Both the position numbers and the translations under genes were made by a program. This document shows positions 1 through 11,629 of a stretch of DNA of 64,000 bases, one piece after another (the first letter of the stretch is position 1; the number at the start of each line of letters is the position of its first letter). Source of the DNA: Cordilura impudica (lineage: Eukaryota > Arthropoda > Insecta > Diptera > Scathophagidae); NCBI GenBank assembly GCA_963682025.1, contig OY821518.1, positions 220,502,868 through 220,566,867 of the forward strand. The letters run 5' to 3'. The notes below the pieces were generated by a model that was given only the letters and a program-made list of their open reading frames with translations, had not been told where the DNA came from and ran no database searches.

Positions 1-1252
1 TAAAATCATGGCAATTATCTTGTGTGAAGGATATAAGACCCTTAAGTGTTCTAATTTTTTCTTAGAAATTTTAAATCTGTAAGTATGTAATGGATCAGGT
101 TCGCTGTTAATGCTTTTTTTTGCACTATATTGTGGAAGAATTGCATATTCCTCTTTATAACTAAGATGCTTCTTGTATTTTTTTTATCATTAATCGAGGT
201 TTTTCTTTTCGACAGTACTTCTTCCGACTGTGCGTTATTTAAAATATTTACATCTGTCCAATTTTGTATGATTTTTTTCATTTATTCCAAGAGATGACAT
301 AAATATTTGCTGGCAAACTGGGATACATTTTGCGTTACCTTTAAAATAATAGCGTTTGGGCATTGATCGTCGTGAAAATATGTCACGACTTCGTGCTTTC
401 TTAAATACTTCTACTTGACTGGGTACATACACTTTTTATTTTCCTCATGTCATATTCCAAAATCGATCAAATATTGCTTGGCGTATGTTTTCAGCAAAGT
501 TGAAGTGTTCACGTATTTAGACCGACACACATTGTTTAGACTGACATACAATTCCTTTATGGAGGCCTGTATACATTTTGCCTATCATTCGGTCACTTAC
601 ATTAAATTTGTTTTTATTGATTTTTTTTAACACCGATTTATTCAGATTTGTTTCACTTTTCATTTTTAATTAACGCACTTTATTTTGATAAACTGCTTGC
701 TTTCAAAAAGATTCTTAGAAACACAAGAAAAGAAAAAAATAACTGTTTACAAAAAAGAAAAATAAAAAAAAAACAAACAATAAAAACTAAAATATGCATT
801 TTTTCTCTAGTGTTTGTTATATATTTTTGTTCGTTAAGCGTAGGTTACCTATATGGTTCATGAAGTTTTTGCGCTTGCACTTCGGGTTTTTAGGATTTTT
901 TCAATAAAAAAGTGTTTTAGTCTTAGAAGTGTAAAATTTTGCAGGAACATGTATTTTGATCAATCAAAAATTCGGTTTTCAATTTTTTGTAACTTACGGC
1001 TTTTTGCATTTCACATGACGATAGACTACGTTACACACAGCGTGAGTTACAGGGAGACAAATTTTTTGTGGGAAAAAGGCTTTCAGTGCATGTTAACCGA
1101 TTCTTTTTATTTTTTTTATTACTTTTTACAATCTACATAAAAAGGAATGTATGTTCCTTCCTTATTGTTATCGCCTAGGAGATATTTCATTTAAAACATC
1201 CACATCCGAATTCTAAAATAAATATTTTTAATTTTGTTAATTTTGATAATAA
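1..1252. other. No recognisable gene, AT-rich
   Basis: Both strands hold only short open frames (up to about 95 codons) with low-complexity composition dominated by Phe, Lys and Ile. I see no domain, repeat family or splice-like coding pattern here. Confidence 0.6.
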
Positions 1253-1340
1253 TAAAAAAATCTTATTTCCGAACTTTATCCTTTTCAATGATGGAGTTTG
1301 AAATTGTTCAGGCTCAAGATCAAATGTTTTTACTTAAAGT
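1253..1340 (-). repeat. Left arm of inverted repeat framing Helitron cluster
   Basis: This ~85-bp segment is the reverse complement, with a few mismatches, of 3259-3345. The shared core reads on the minus strand as AAACATTTGATCTTGAGC followed by a stretch ending in ATTGAAAAGGATAAA. A further copy in the same orientation as 3259-3345 lies at 3675-3735, and a diverged one at 16225-16275. The Helitron-like elements 1361-3250 lie exactly between the two arms. Confidence 0.7.
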
Positions 1341-1504
1341 TTTTTATTTAAACTTTTTTATCTATACTAATATTATAAAGAGGTAATGTGTGTTTGTTTG
1401 TTTGTTTGTTTGTAGGGGGTAATCTCCGTAACTACTCATCTGATCATCCTGAAATTTTCACAGAGTCTTACTGCGGATATGGGAAGTGCTATAGGCTATA
1501 ATTT

Positions 1505-2400
1505 TTTAAATATTTTTAGTGGGCGTGGCACCTCCCACACAAAGTAAATTTTTAATATCATATACATATATTGAGTACTATGATAGGCAGAGCTTTGCAA
1601 ATTTGTGTGAGGTCACCTATTGTTAATATTAGTAGCTACGCCGGAAATGGGCGGGATCGGATAAGTGGGCGTGGTAGCTCCCATACAAGTGATAATTCAA
1701 TATTATATATCTCAAGTACTGTGATAGAGAGAGCTTTTCAAATTTGTCTGATGTCACCTATTATTAATGTGAGTAGTCGGACAAAAAATGGGCAGTATCG
1801 AACCAATAGGCGTGGCACCTACCATACAAATTAAATATAAAATGCCATATATCTGGGGTACTGTTATAGTGAGAGTCCTTGGAATTTGTGTGAGCCCATA
1901 AGTTATGCATGCGATTACTTGGACAAAAAATGGGCGTGATCGGAGCAGTAGGCATGGCACCGCCCGTACAAAGTAAATATATGATATCATATAACTGGTG
2001 TACTAAAAAAGGGAAGCTTTGACACATTGCACAACACCATCAGATCTTAGTATGTGTAGTCGGACAAAAAATTGGCGCGTTCACACCAATGGGCGTGGCA
2101 CTCCCCATGCAAAGTAACTGTTTAATGTCAAATATCTGGAGTACTGTAAAAGAGAGATCTTTGTGGCTTTGCGTGAGCCCATAGGTTCTTTGTATGATTA
2201 GTCGAACAAAAACATGGGCGTGATCGAAGCAGTGGGTGTAGCACCGCCCATGCAAAGTAGATATGTTATATCATATAACTTGTGTACTATAAAAGGGAAA
2301 GACTCGACATTTTGTATGAGTCCATCAGATATTAATGTGAGTAGTCCAATAAAAATTGGGCGGGATGGGATTTGTGGGCGTGGCCCTTCCAATGTAAAAA
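1505..2400 (+). repeat. Diverged ~142-bp tandem repeat array in Helitron
   Basis: A GGGCGTGGCACCTCCCATAC-like block recurs near 1520, 1668, 1808, 1950, 2092, 2233 and 2377, always followed by a CAAAGTAAAT-like stretch, an ATATC segment and a GTCGGACAAAAAATGGGCG-like segment. Spacing is about 140-148 bp, giving roughly seven diverged units. Open frames through this block on both strands are by-products of the repeat. The complete Helitron at 2796-3250 has related units, and 15350-16020 has four or five more. Confidence 0.8.
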
Positions 2401-2439
2401 ATATGAAACAATACGAAAGCGACAGTCTTTTGACAAGTT

Positions 2440-2600
2440 CATTAGTTACCAATGTGATTTGCCGCAGAAAATATATCGCCAAAATCAAAAATCGTCAAAC
2501 CCAAAAATCGCGAAAAATAAAAATTGCCCAAAAACAAAAAACTTCAAAATCAAAAATGGGCAAAATCAAAAATCGCGAAAAAGAAAAATTGCCAAATGAT
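2440..2600 (+). repeat. Degenerate AAAATCAAAAATCGC tract
   Basis: Short A-rich words such as AAAATCAAAAATCG and AAAAATCGCGAAAAA recur irregularly. It resembles the tract at 39300-39570. I see no coding meaning. Confidence 0.5.
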
Positions 2601-2643
2601 ATTCTAAGTTCAAAGCCAACAGTTAAGTGGTGCCAGATCTAAT

Positions 2644-2778
2644 ATGGATAATCCATCTTCTTATCATGGGCAGCATGTACCTTGCTCTAGCGTAGGAACG
2701 CCGAAAAATCTGATTACTATTGTACCGAATGAAAAAACAAAAAACATTGTATATCAGCATCAGCAAGCATTGAAATAA
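2644..2778 (+). other. Small 44-codon open frame inside Helitron
   Basis: An ATG-initiated frame with mixed, non-repetitive amino-acid composition (begins MDNPSSYHGQH, ends at TAA) sits between the A-rich tract and the next Helitron start. Its composition looks more coding-like than the surrounding shadows. Helitrons can carry captured gene fragments, so a captured exon is possible, but I recognise no family and chance is equally likely. Confidence 0.15.
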
Positions 2779-2795
2779 AAAATATATACTAATAA

Positions 2796-3250
2796 TCTAT
2801 ACTAACATAATAAAGAGGTAATATGTGTTTGTTTGTTTGTTTATAGGAGGTACTTTCCGTAACTACTCATCTGATCTTCCTGAAATTTACACATAGTCTT
2901 ACTGCAGATATGGGAGTGCTACAGGCTTTAATTTTTTAAAATAATTTCAGTGGGCGTGGCACCTCCCATACAAAGTGCATTTTTAATATCATATATATTA
3001 AGCACTATGGTAGAGAAAGCTTTGCAAATTTGTCTCAGGTCATCTATTATTAACGTGAGTAGTCAGAAAAAAAAAATGGGCGGGATTAGACAAATGCGCG
3101 TGGTACCCCCACACAAACTTAATATTAAATGTGATATATCTGAATTAATGTATTAGTGAGAGACTTCGGACTTTGCGTGAGCCCTTTCATAACAATTCGG
3201 AAGGGGAGGGGAGGGGGAGGGTGTAGCGAAGCACACCGGGTTACATCTAG
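2796..3250 (+). mobile_element. Helitron-like element, complete (455 bp)
   Basis: It starts A|TCTATACTAACATAATAAAG and ends CTAG|T, the classic Helitron insertion between A and T without target duplication. A hairpin (GGTGT-AGCGAAGC-ACACC, with an inner GC/GC pairing) lies about 8 nt before the CTAG end. It is a short relative of the element to its left, with two of the ~142-bp type units, and has no coding capacity. Confidence 0.8.
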
Positions 3251-4072
3251 TTTATAATAAAAACATTTGATCTTGAGCTTGAATAATTTCAAACTCAATC
3301 ATTAAAAAGGATAAAGATCGAAAATAAGATTTTTCATTTTTACAAAATAAATGTATGCTTAGCAAAAACAGATTGTTTTTCTTGTTTTTTTCAAGACCAA
3401 AAAAAAAAAAAAACATGTATATTGTAGTATGCAATGTGTACTCGTATACAATCATATTTGTTTCAAAGTTGTTCTATTTAGTTTGTCATATTGGAAAAGG
3501 CTTAAATAATATAACTGTTGCTAGAATTCTCATTTCTTTGTTTTCAGCATATATATATATATGAACTTAACTTTTTACCAAACAAACCATCTACTGCTTT
3601 CGGTTACTGATGAGACAGCTGTATAACCCGTCATGCAGAATATAGATAAATTTTTAAAACAAATATGCTTTATTTAAAGTAAAAACATTTGATCTTGAGC
3701 CTGAATAATTTCAAACTCAATCATTAAAAATTAGTTTTGTTTTCAACAAATAACTGCTTTAAAAAAAATGAATCAATAAATAATATGTGGTAACAGCCAA
3801 TAATACAAAAAATAAACAAAAATAATGATAGATGACCTCTTAAGAGTCATCTTAAGTAGGTTAGACCTTAAATTATTTCTAATTTTTAGTTCTGAATACT
3901 TAATGCTTCACACTAAACTAAATGAAACTACTTTTAACGAAATCAGCACCAAACAAAAATTGTTGCTTTGTGATGTTTGAAAAAAAAAAAATATCATGGG
4001 TGCGAATGATACTTTTCGTCATTGATTTTATTAATAATCATACGTATATTTGATATAAGTGAAATAATCAAG
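3251..4072. repeat. Repeat-derived, no gene
   Basis: 3259-3345 is the right arm of the inverted repeat described at 1253-1340. 3630-3740 (from CATGCAGAATATAGATA onward) is a further copy in the same orientation, and matches 16165-16275. An (AT)n run is at 3548-3562. No coding sequence is recognised. Confidence 0.6.
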
Positions 4073-4676
4073 GTTCAGAAAATACACACATGAAACACAC
4101 AATGTTCTGTTCAAATGCAGCCAACACATATCTTTATTTTCATATAAATTATGTGCGTTTCTAAATTTTCTACGGTGCCCAACACAACCATGACTGTGTT
4201 CGTTTTAATATTTCGTTATTTACACGAACATTTTTGTATCACGTACTTTTTGTTTCAATCACACATAAAGCACACATTCTTGAGTGTTGCTTTATTTGAA
4301 GTTCATGTTCTGGTACGTGTACTGAAAAAAAAACAGAACATGTACAATAAACAGGTTCGAGTTCAGTTATATTTTAAGTCGTGTTGTGGCTCGTGTAGTA
4401 AGAAAAAACAGAACATGTACAATAAACAGGTTCGAGTTCAGTTATATTTTAAACACGACTTAAAATATAACTGAACTCGAACCTGTTTATACAAAAATGT
4501 TCGTGTAAATAACGAAATATTAAAACGAACACAGTCATGGTTGTGTTGGGCACCGAAGAAAATTTAAAAACAAACATAATTGATATGAAAATAAAAATAT
4601 GTGTGTGTTGGTCTAAGTTATGTTTGTTTACATTTATGTACGAGTTTTTTTATTCAGTGTGTGTTTTTTTCTGAAC
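4073..4676. mobile_element. Foldback element with long inverted arms
   Basis: The ends are GTTCAGAAAATACACAC and its near-complement ending CTGAAC. Arms of roughly 170-200 bp (4073-4245 and 4480-4676) match closely, including a perfect stretch around CCCAACACAACCATGACTG. The centre holds a second inverted set: a ~36-bp unit (AACAGGTTCGAGTTCAG...) occurs at 4349 and 4424 in direct orientation and at 4457-4488 inverted. It has no coding capacity beyond shadows. I did not find a clear target duplication. Confidence 0.75.
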
Positions 4677-4989
4677 TCTGGAAATAATACACAAGCAAAA
4701 AGTTATAGTTGGTCTAGACTCTAGAGCGCCTCGGAGTTTAGGCAAGTAGATACATAAGGGGGTTGAAGAGCACAAAAAACTTGACCCGAAGTGTGGAAGA
4801 TATAAAACGGAGACGGATTACCTCTCCAGAAATAGATGGAAGCCACTCGAGCAGATTTATAAATTTACAAGTAGCGATCACTAAAAATTATATTTTTTTA
4901 AGCTTTAACAAAATTTCAATTTAATATAAATGTTCTAAAATCTATATTTTGTGGTCTTTTTTTTACATTTTATGTATGCTAAAATTTTG

Positions 4990-5530
4990 CGATCTTACTC
5001 CTTAAATTTTCTTTAAAAAATAGTTTCTCAAAACAGAAGTGTTTTCTTACAAAGCGGCTTTTTTAAAAAGTCCCTTCTCTTAAAATTAATACAATTTCTT
5101 GAAATTGGACCATTACTTAAAAAATACCTTTTGTTAGAAAAGGAAAAGTATTTTTTTTTATACATTTTCTTTAAAACGTACCTTTTCTTAAAAGAGTATT
5201 ACTGACATAAATAAAATTTTCTTTGAAAAGTATAAAAATGCACGATTTCTTAATAAAAGTACCTTTACTCTATTTTCTAGAAAATAAACTTTTATTAAAA
5301 AGTGCCTTCCCTTTAAAAAAAAAAATACATTTTCTTTAAAAAGCATTTTTTCTATATAATTACCTTAAATTTTTTTTTCGCAAAATACCTCTTTCTAAAA
5401 AGTAGCTTTTCCTAAATGGGTATATTTTCTGAAAAAAAAATTCGAAAAAGTAAATTTTCATAATTTTCTTAAAAAGTAATTTTTTTTTCTCGAAAAGGTG
5501 ACACTTTTCACAAAAGAAAATTAAAAATTA
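4990..5530 (+). repeat. Degenerate TTTTCTTAAAAAGTACC array
   Basis: About 20 imperfect copies of a 20-30-bp word built on TTTTCTTAAAAAGTACCTTT occur in succession. It is low-complexity but periodic, unlike the flanks. It looks like a decayed minisatellite. Confidence 0.5.
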
Positions 5531-5539
5531 ACCCTCAAG

Positions 5540-6313
5540 ATATTCAGCTATTACTTTATTATATAAAGTAATTTTATAACAAAATTGGTTAAAAGTTGTT
5601 TTAATTTATATTCGCGAGCAATAAGCAGATAATTGCACCAGAGATATATCACAATGGATAATTTTGATCTCAGAAGCACTGAAGGGTTAAATAAAAAAAA
5701 TCAACTGAATTATTTTTCTTAAATTCTACATAGTGATTTCATCGGGTGTAATAGAAAAACTCGTTTTCGGTAATTTTTATTTAAAAATATCTTAAAATCC
5801 AAATCTGGCATTGGCAAATAATGGGTTACCGTTCTCGGAATTATCCAAAATTTTTGGTACGAAACTTCCACACATTTGGTTATTATATTTTAAGCGTAGC
5901 ATCTAAAAATTGGACAGCACTTACAAAATAATTGAAATTTTTGCATAAATTGTTTTTTATTAGTTTGGGGACATATGTGACCCCAATTCCAAAAGGGTTA
6001 ATGGAGTCATATTATTTTTTTCCGAAATCATAGGCTATTATGATAAAATATAACATTTAAAAGTAGAAAAATTATGAATTTTTGATACAAAGTATTTAGA
6101 AAGAGTACATTTACAGAATAATTCACAAAAATCCAAGTTTTCTCGAAATCCGCAAAAATAAAATCCTTGTCAAAAAATTCTGGTAGAGGGACTTACTCAA
6201 AAATTCACACAGTTAATCTGCAATAAGTATTTAATAAAACATTAAAGTAATATATTAATTTTTTTAAATTTTGTTTACGAAAATTTTTTCAAACTTGAAA
6301 AAGGAGTAAACTC
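5540..6313. other. AT-rich, no recognised gene
   Basis: No supportable coding sequence. It is the immediate upstream region of the open frame beginning near 6318. Three short TTAACCC/GGGTTAA-type words (5524, 5684, 5994) occur, but I could not pair them with sequences beyond 8221 as element ends. Confidence 0.5.
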
Positions 6314-6317
6314 ATGA

Positions 6318-8221
6318 AAAAAATTTTCGCATCTGAAGAAATCTAATAAATCTAATAATTTGGAAGAAGGTTCAGATATTAACGAAAATGTAGATACTTT
6401 CGATGACATTGCGTCAGGCACGGAAGTAGATGACATTGTGTCAGGCACGGAAGAAGTTGCTATTTCAAAATTAAACCAATCTTTACCGTATCTGGAACAA
6501 TCTCCGATAAAAAAGAAGAAGTTACATCAAAAACGGTACAGAGATGCAAAATTCAGGAAAATAAGTGATTCGATTCAAGACAAAATTTTCCACGGTTCAG
6601 CACAATCAACTTCGCATATGTGCCCACAATCCGAAATAATAGAACAATTAAAAGAAAAGTTTAAAACATTAACAAAAAATAGTGAGAAAATCCAACTGCT
6701 AACAATTTTACCAAAAAGCTGGGCAATACATAAAACTGAGGAAGAATTCATGGTTACAAACTATATCGCGCGAAAAGTTAAGCATTTGGTTGAAACAAAG
6801 GGTGTGATGAGTACACCTAACCCAAAACTGGGAAGTCCAATTTCACCAGTGACAAGCAGTTTAGTAAAACCCTTTTATGAATCCGATGACGTCAGCAGGT
6901 GTATGCCCGGACAGAAATATTTCGTGTCTGTTTTTGAAAATGGTACAAAAGTCAGGAAAAATAAAAGACTTTTGCTTGGAGACTCAAGAGAAATGTACGC
7001 CTTATTCAAGGAACGACATGATGGAATAAAAATAGGTATTTCCAGGTTTTGCCAACTTCGTCCGAGGAATATAATTCTAGCAAATGCGAGTGGATCTCAT
7101 TACGTGTGTGTTTGTACAAAGCATCAAAATGTGAAGCTGATGATTGATGCTATAAATTTTAAAAAATTAACTGCTGGTGTTCCGAATTATCAGCTTGAAT
7201 GTTACAAAGATTGTTTGAAACAAATGACATGCATTCCATCTTCTTCAAAGTGTCACCTACGTAAATGTAACAAGTGTCCAGGAATTGAAAATTTAAAAGC
7301 AAAACTAAATCAATTACTAGAGCAAAACGATATTGATGAAATAACATATAAACAATGGGTAAGTGTAGATAGGGATAATTTGGAGACCATGTTTGGCCAA
7401 GCCGACGTTTTTGTGGATTCCCTATGTGAAAAGCTTGAAATTCTATTACCTCATTCATTTATTGCAAAACAGCAGGCAGCATATTTGAGCGAAGGAAAAT
7501 CAAATTTGGAAGAAAATGAGTATATAGCAGTTTGCGATTTTTCAGAAAATGCTTCTTTTACTATTCAGGATGCAGTCCAGGGATTTCACTGGAACAACTC
7601 TCAGGCCACTTTATACCCAATTGCTATTTATTTTAAATCAGATGGAAAAACACAACATACAAACTTCATAATAATATCTGATTGTCTTGTACACGATTCT
7701 GTAGCTGTTCACCTGTTCCATCGCCACCTGAATGTATTTTTGAGAAAAAAGTTTAAAACAACCCCGAAGAAAATCACGTATTTTTCAGACGGTAGTGCTG
7801 CCCAGTTTAAAAATAAAAAGAACTTTATCAATTTATGTTATCATATGGAAGATTTTGGATGTAATGCTGAGTGGCATTTTTTTGCAACAAGCCATGGAAA
7901 AGGCCCAAGTGACGGTCTTGGAGGTACCGTAAAGAGAGAGCACGTCGAGCTAGTTTACAGCGTCCATTACAAGGTCAAATAACTACTCCAAAACAATTAT
8001 ATGAATGGTGCCTGCAAAATCTTTTGAACTGTAATTTCGAGTTTTTAACTCTAGAAGACCACGAAGAAGAAGCACAGTTCCTTCAAATTCGTTTTAAAGA
8101 TTTGCGTACTATTCCTGGAACTCAAAAGCTGCATTCTATTGAACCTGTAGATAAAAAAAAATTTAAAGTCAAGCGATACTCGGCAGATGCAAATTTTTTA
8201 ATTGAAATCCTTCAGAAATAA
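6318..8221 (+). pseudogene. RNase H-fold, transposon-like protein, frameshifted
   Basis: An open frame runs from 6318 to 7982 and continues in another frame to 8221. The protein has a Cys-rich middle (around C250, C252, H255, C298, C303 and C306 counted from codon 6360) and a C-terminal part with CDFSENA (D393), FSDGSAAQFKN (D477) and SHGKGPSDGLGG. From memory, a large uncharacterised family scattered in arthropod, cnidarian and other genomes has this motif order; an RNase H/DDE fold is my inference. There is no ATG at 6360 (the codon is TTG); the first in-frame Met is at codon 87, and the ATG at 6314 is in another frame. Near 7930-7945, in a GAGAGAG run, the frame slips: after TVKRE the next frame reads RRASLQRPLQG and runs on to 8221. 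The gene is therefore a decayed copy, or its N-terminus lies in an upstream exon. Confidence 0.7.
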
Positions 8222-11200
8222 ATAAATATGCTGTAATAAAGTGTTTAATAATGATAATACATAATGCACTTTTTACTAAAGGTTTAGCAATGGAGAAAAA
8301 GAGTTTAAGCAAAGAAAATTCGAAAAAGTTCCTTTACATTTGATTTGTCCTTCTTTTTGTAATTTGTCATCTTTTTGTATTTTGGTACATATCATGAAAT
8401 ACATAAACCTTCTCCTGCTTTTTTCTTAATAACTCATGTTGTAATAAAGACTCCACATTGAAATTTGACAGACTTGTACAAAACATAATAAGAATTAAGA
8501 TATATTTTTTTGAAATTTTTAAAAATATTGATTTTCGAGAAATATCCTTTGGAAATTTTAGTCCTTTTTTTATTTACATTATCCTTGATCGAAAATTTGA
8601 AAAAAAATTTGTTTGGAATGGCGCATGTTTTAGTCTGTAAAATGAGCCCTTGATTATTAACGTACAATGCACACTTTTCGAGATATTCAAAATTGTGTTA
8701 AGGCATCTGAGTGCATTTTTATTGATTTTTGCCAACTTGGAATGGCCATAATTCTGAAAGTACGAGAGCTACGACACTGAAAGTTGGCAAACGCTATTAT
8801 TATGTTTAACTTTCCCTTCGTACCAAAATTCATCCAATTCGAAATCGGTGCGGTCAACTCATTGGTTGATTTCATATGCTTTTACCCGTTTTAAAAATTT
8901 TATCAAACGTGGTACTAAAACAATACTTCACATCTGAGTACTTATAAGTACAGAGACCAAAAAAGAATGATGGCTTTAATCAATTTCACAAAGTTGAAAA
9001 AAATGCCATCAAATTTCATGACATAGTTTTTTTTTTTTTGGCACAAAAGTGGTCTGGGGCATTTGCTATTTCTTGGCAAAGTTTTATTCGATTTTGCAGT
9101 TTTATAGCCGTTTGAAAGGATAATTTAATACTGATTCCGAATTATATAACAGCTTGTCGGTAAAATTAAACTATAGAACGAAATTTTCGTAAAATCTGAA
9201 AAAAAGTCTTATTTTCCCCATATAAACACACTTGAAATTTTCAATCGCTTTGCCCCACGACTAAACGTTTTTTGATTGGCCCAAAACTTTGTATTTCTCA
9301 GTTCTTTTGCTATTCGCATATTTCTAGGGGATGAGACCGACAGTTTGAACACTTTTTTCCCTCCATATAACGAAGGGCCACCCTAATAAGCATATATTCT
9401 TACAAAGTTAGATTTTCTGAAGGTGGCGTAAGGTTTTAAAATCTTTTTTGCATTTCTTTTTCTGAATGTATATAGTGTCCAGAGAGTTGTGTCAACATTT
9501 CAAATCGGAGCAAAACTAAGGAAGATACAGCGTTTCCAGCGACCAGCCTCATACGGTATATCGTATATAAATCAGTTTTTAAAAAACTTTTAATCGATTT
9601 TTTCGCTAATAACATGGTTGAAGTCAGTGAATATCATAACCCAAAATGCCCGATTCTTTTGAGAGTTTACACACTATTTCTGCACATAAATCTGCAGGTA
9701 ACCGCGAAGATTTTTTTTACTTTCCGTTTCCTTCCCCATTTTTTAACAACAAATTCACAGATATTTTATTATTATTTTATTTAAAAATCGTGTGTTTCAC
9801 TTTATAATGCTGCCAAAAATAAAAAAAATAAAAATCAAAGAACTCTTCGTCATTACCTCGGGAAACATGCCCCCTTTAGCATGCACTTAAATTTTTTTAT
9901 TTGGTATTATCCGGTAACGAGTTCACCGCAAAACAACTTTTTACCGAGGCGCTTCCGGAGATTCGATGTCACGAACTAATTTATTAAAATTTTTAATTGA
10001 AAATTTTTTCAAAAATTCTTCAAATGTTATACTATAACGTGTATATGAAACAATTAATTCACCATTATTCAAATCGTCAAAAAATTATGAAGATACGGCT
10101 TTTTCGGTTTAAAAACCTTACCCCACTTTAAGGATGTAGTTTAGCCGTAAAAAAATATTTTTTTAAATGCTTTGCTTTTCTTTATAAAGTGCCACTTCTC
10201 ACAACTTCTTTTTCCTACTTTTATGTAAATTTTTACTGTGAAATATATTTATATAAAAGAAAAATTTAAATTAAAACTTTTGTAGATGGAATATTTATTT
10301 TGAATTTTCACTTATTTTTGTACTCTTTTAAACCCCTTTTTAACTATTAGATATATACTTTTGATATCGCTCTAAACGGATACATCTATATTTCAATAAT
10401 GATCATAGTAATATATCTAATCTCTGACTTTCAGTTGGAGATCCAAAGATTTTTCATAAGTACAAGCATTATCAGATACTTATTATAGCCCTGACCACTG
10501 ATGGATGAATGATATAAGTATATGCTTTATATTGCTCCGCATATGTTTTTATTAATTTTAAATTTATTTCGAATTCCATATTATATATGCATTCCTTTTA
10601 CGGTCAGTTACTTTTTTAATTATATTATTAATTTCACATAATTTCAATTCGGTCTTATATTTCATCAATTTCATAACCAGCACATACATTCCATTTTTAA
10701 GTTAATTAGTGTTATTGTGGCATTATTGCAGTTGTGCATGTTAATGAAATGAATCTGTCTGTCAATGGCAATAATATAAATTTGATGTATTTAACAAGAA
10801 AACACATAAATAAGTGAATGAATAAAACATTACTGGGCCCAACAAAGTTTTTGAGAAAAAATGCATTAAAAAATAAATAATGTAATCCAAAAGTTCGAAA
10901 ATAATAAGTAAACACAATAGATTTAATGGAATAGACCTATATTTTATAGAATAGATTCTTGAGTATATTAATTATTTCCGGTATGAAGTTCAATATATGG
11001 GACTAGGATCACTTTGTTTTCCAAAATCATATGCAAGACAAAATTGAGTTAAATATGTTGCACTTGCAAATCATTAGATATATTAAAGTGAATTTTGGAA
11101 AATTGCTTTATATATGGACTACGATTAAAATTAGTCACTAACTTTTTATTTTTGGAGTAAGATTTTAATGGATATAACAAACACTCACTGATCAAACAAT

Positions 11201-11285
11201 AACTGGGAACTTAGGGGAATATTTAATGTGGTTTAGTGTGGATATCCATCGATTTTCACCATTTTTCAATAGCCACCAGATTCCA
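8222..11285. other. Long stretch without recognised gene
   Basis: Open frames are short and AT-driven. The 9350-9385 segment (CCATATAACGAAGGGCCACCCTAA) resembles the end of a DNA transposon, but I found no matching inverted copy. 9480-9545 (around GGAAGATACAGCGTTTCC) looks like unidentified repeat sequence. Nothing else is supportable. Confidence 0.45.
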
Positions 11286-11629
11286 TTAACCCTCTAGTGC
11301 CCAAATTTTTTTTTTGAAAAAAAAAATTATTTCTGAGTTGATTTTTCGTAAAAATGATAGTGCCATTTAAATTTTTTTTTTATCGCAAGGGATCGCTTCA
11401 ACGAGGCCGAATTGGTACCCTGCCTACAGGCGGTCATAGGAAAGAAAGCCAAGAATCATCAATGCAAAAATGTTCGTTCAAGTTGAATTAAAACAAAACA
11501 ATTTTATTTTATAACATAAAAAATAATAATAATTCATAACAAAAGAAATAAAATAATAGTTTTAATAGTTTTTGCTTTTGCTTACATACTTATTTTGAAT
11601 GCAAAAATCTTAAAATATTCATAAAATAA

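Larger units (their letters stand above)
1361..2795 (+). mobile_element. Helitron-like non-autonomous element, composite
   Basis: The 5' end is TCTATACTAATATTATAAAG preceded by A, followed by a (TGTT)n run. This A|TC start and opening sequence match insect Helitrons. Inside are about seven copies of a ~142-bp unit. No CTAG end with hairpin precedes the next element start at 2796, so this copy lacks a clear 3' end and may be a 5' fragment fused to the next copy. No Rep/helicase coding sequence is visible, so it would be non-autonomous. Family assignment rests on the terminal sequence and on the complete neighbouring copy. Confidence 0.65.

Noticed and set aside
1571..2642. Open frames of 70-140 codons on both strands across the Helitron array
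   Set aside because: They repeat with the ~142-bp unit and appear on both strands, so they are shadows of the repeat, not genes.
9350..9385. GAAGGGCCACCCTAA as a DNA transposon end
   Set aside because: No inverted partner or target duplication found in the window.
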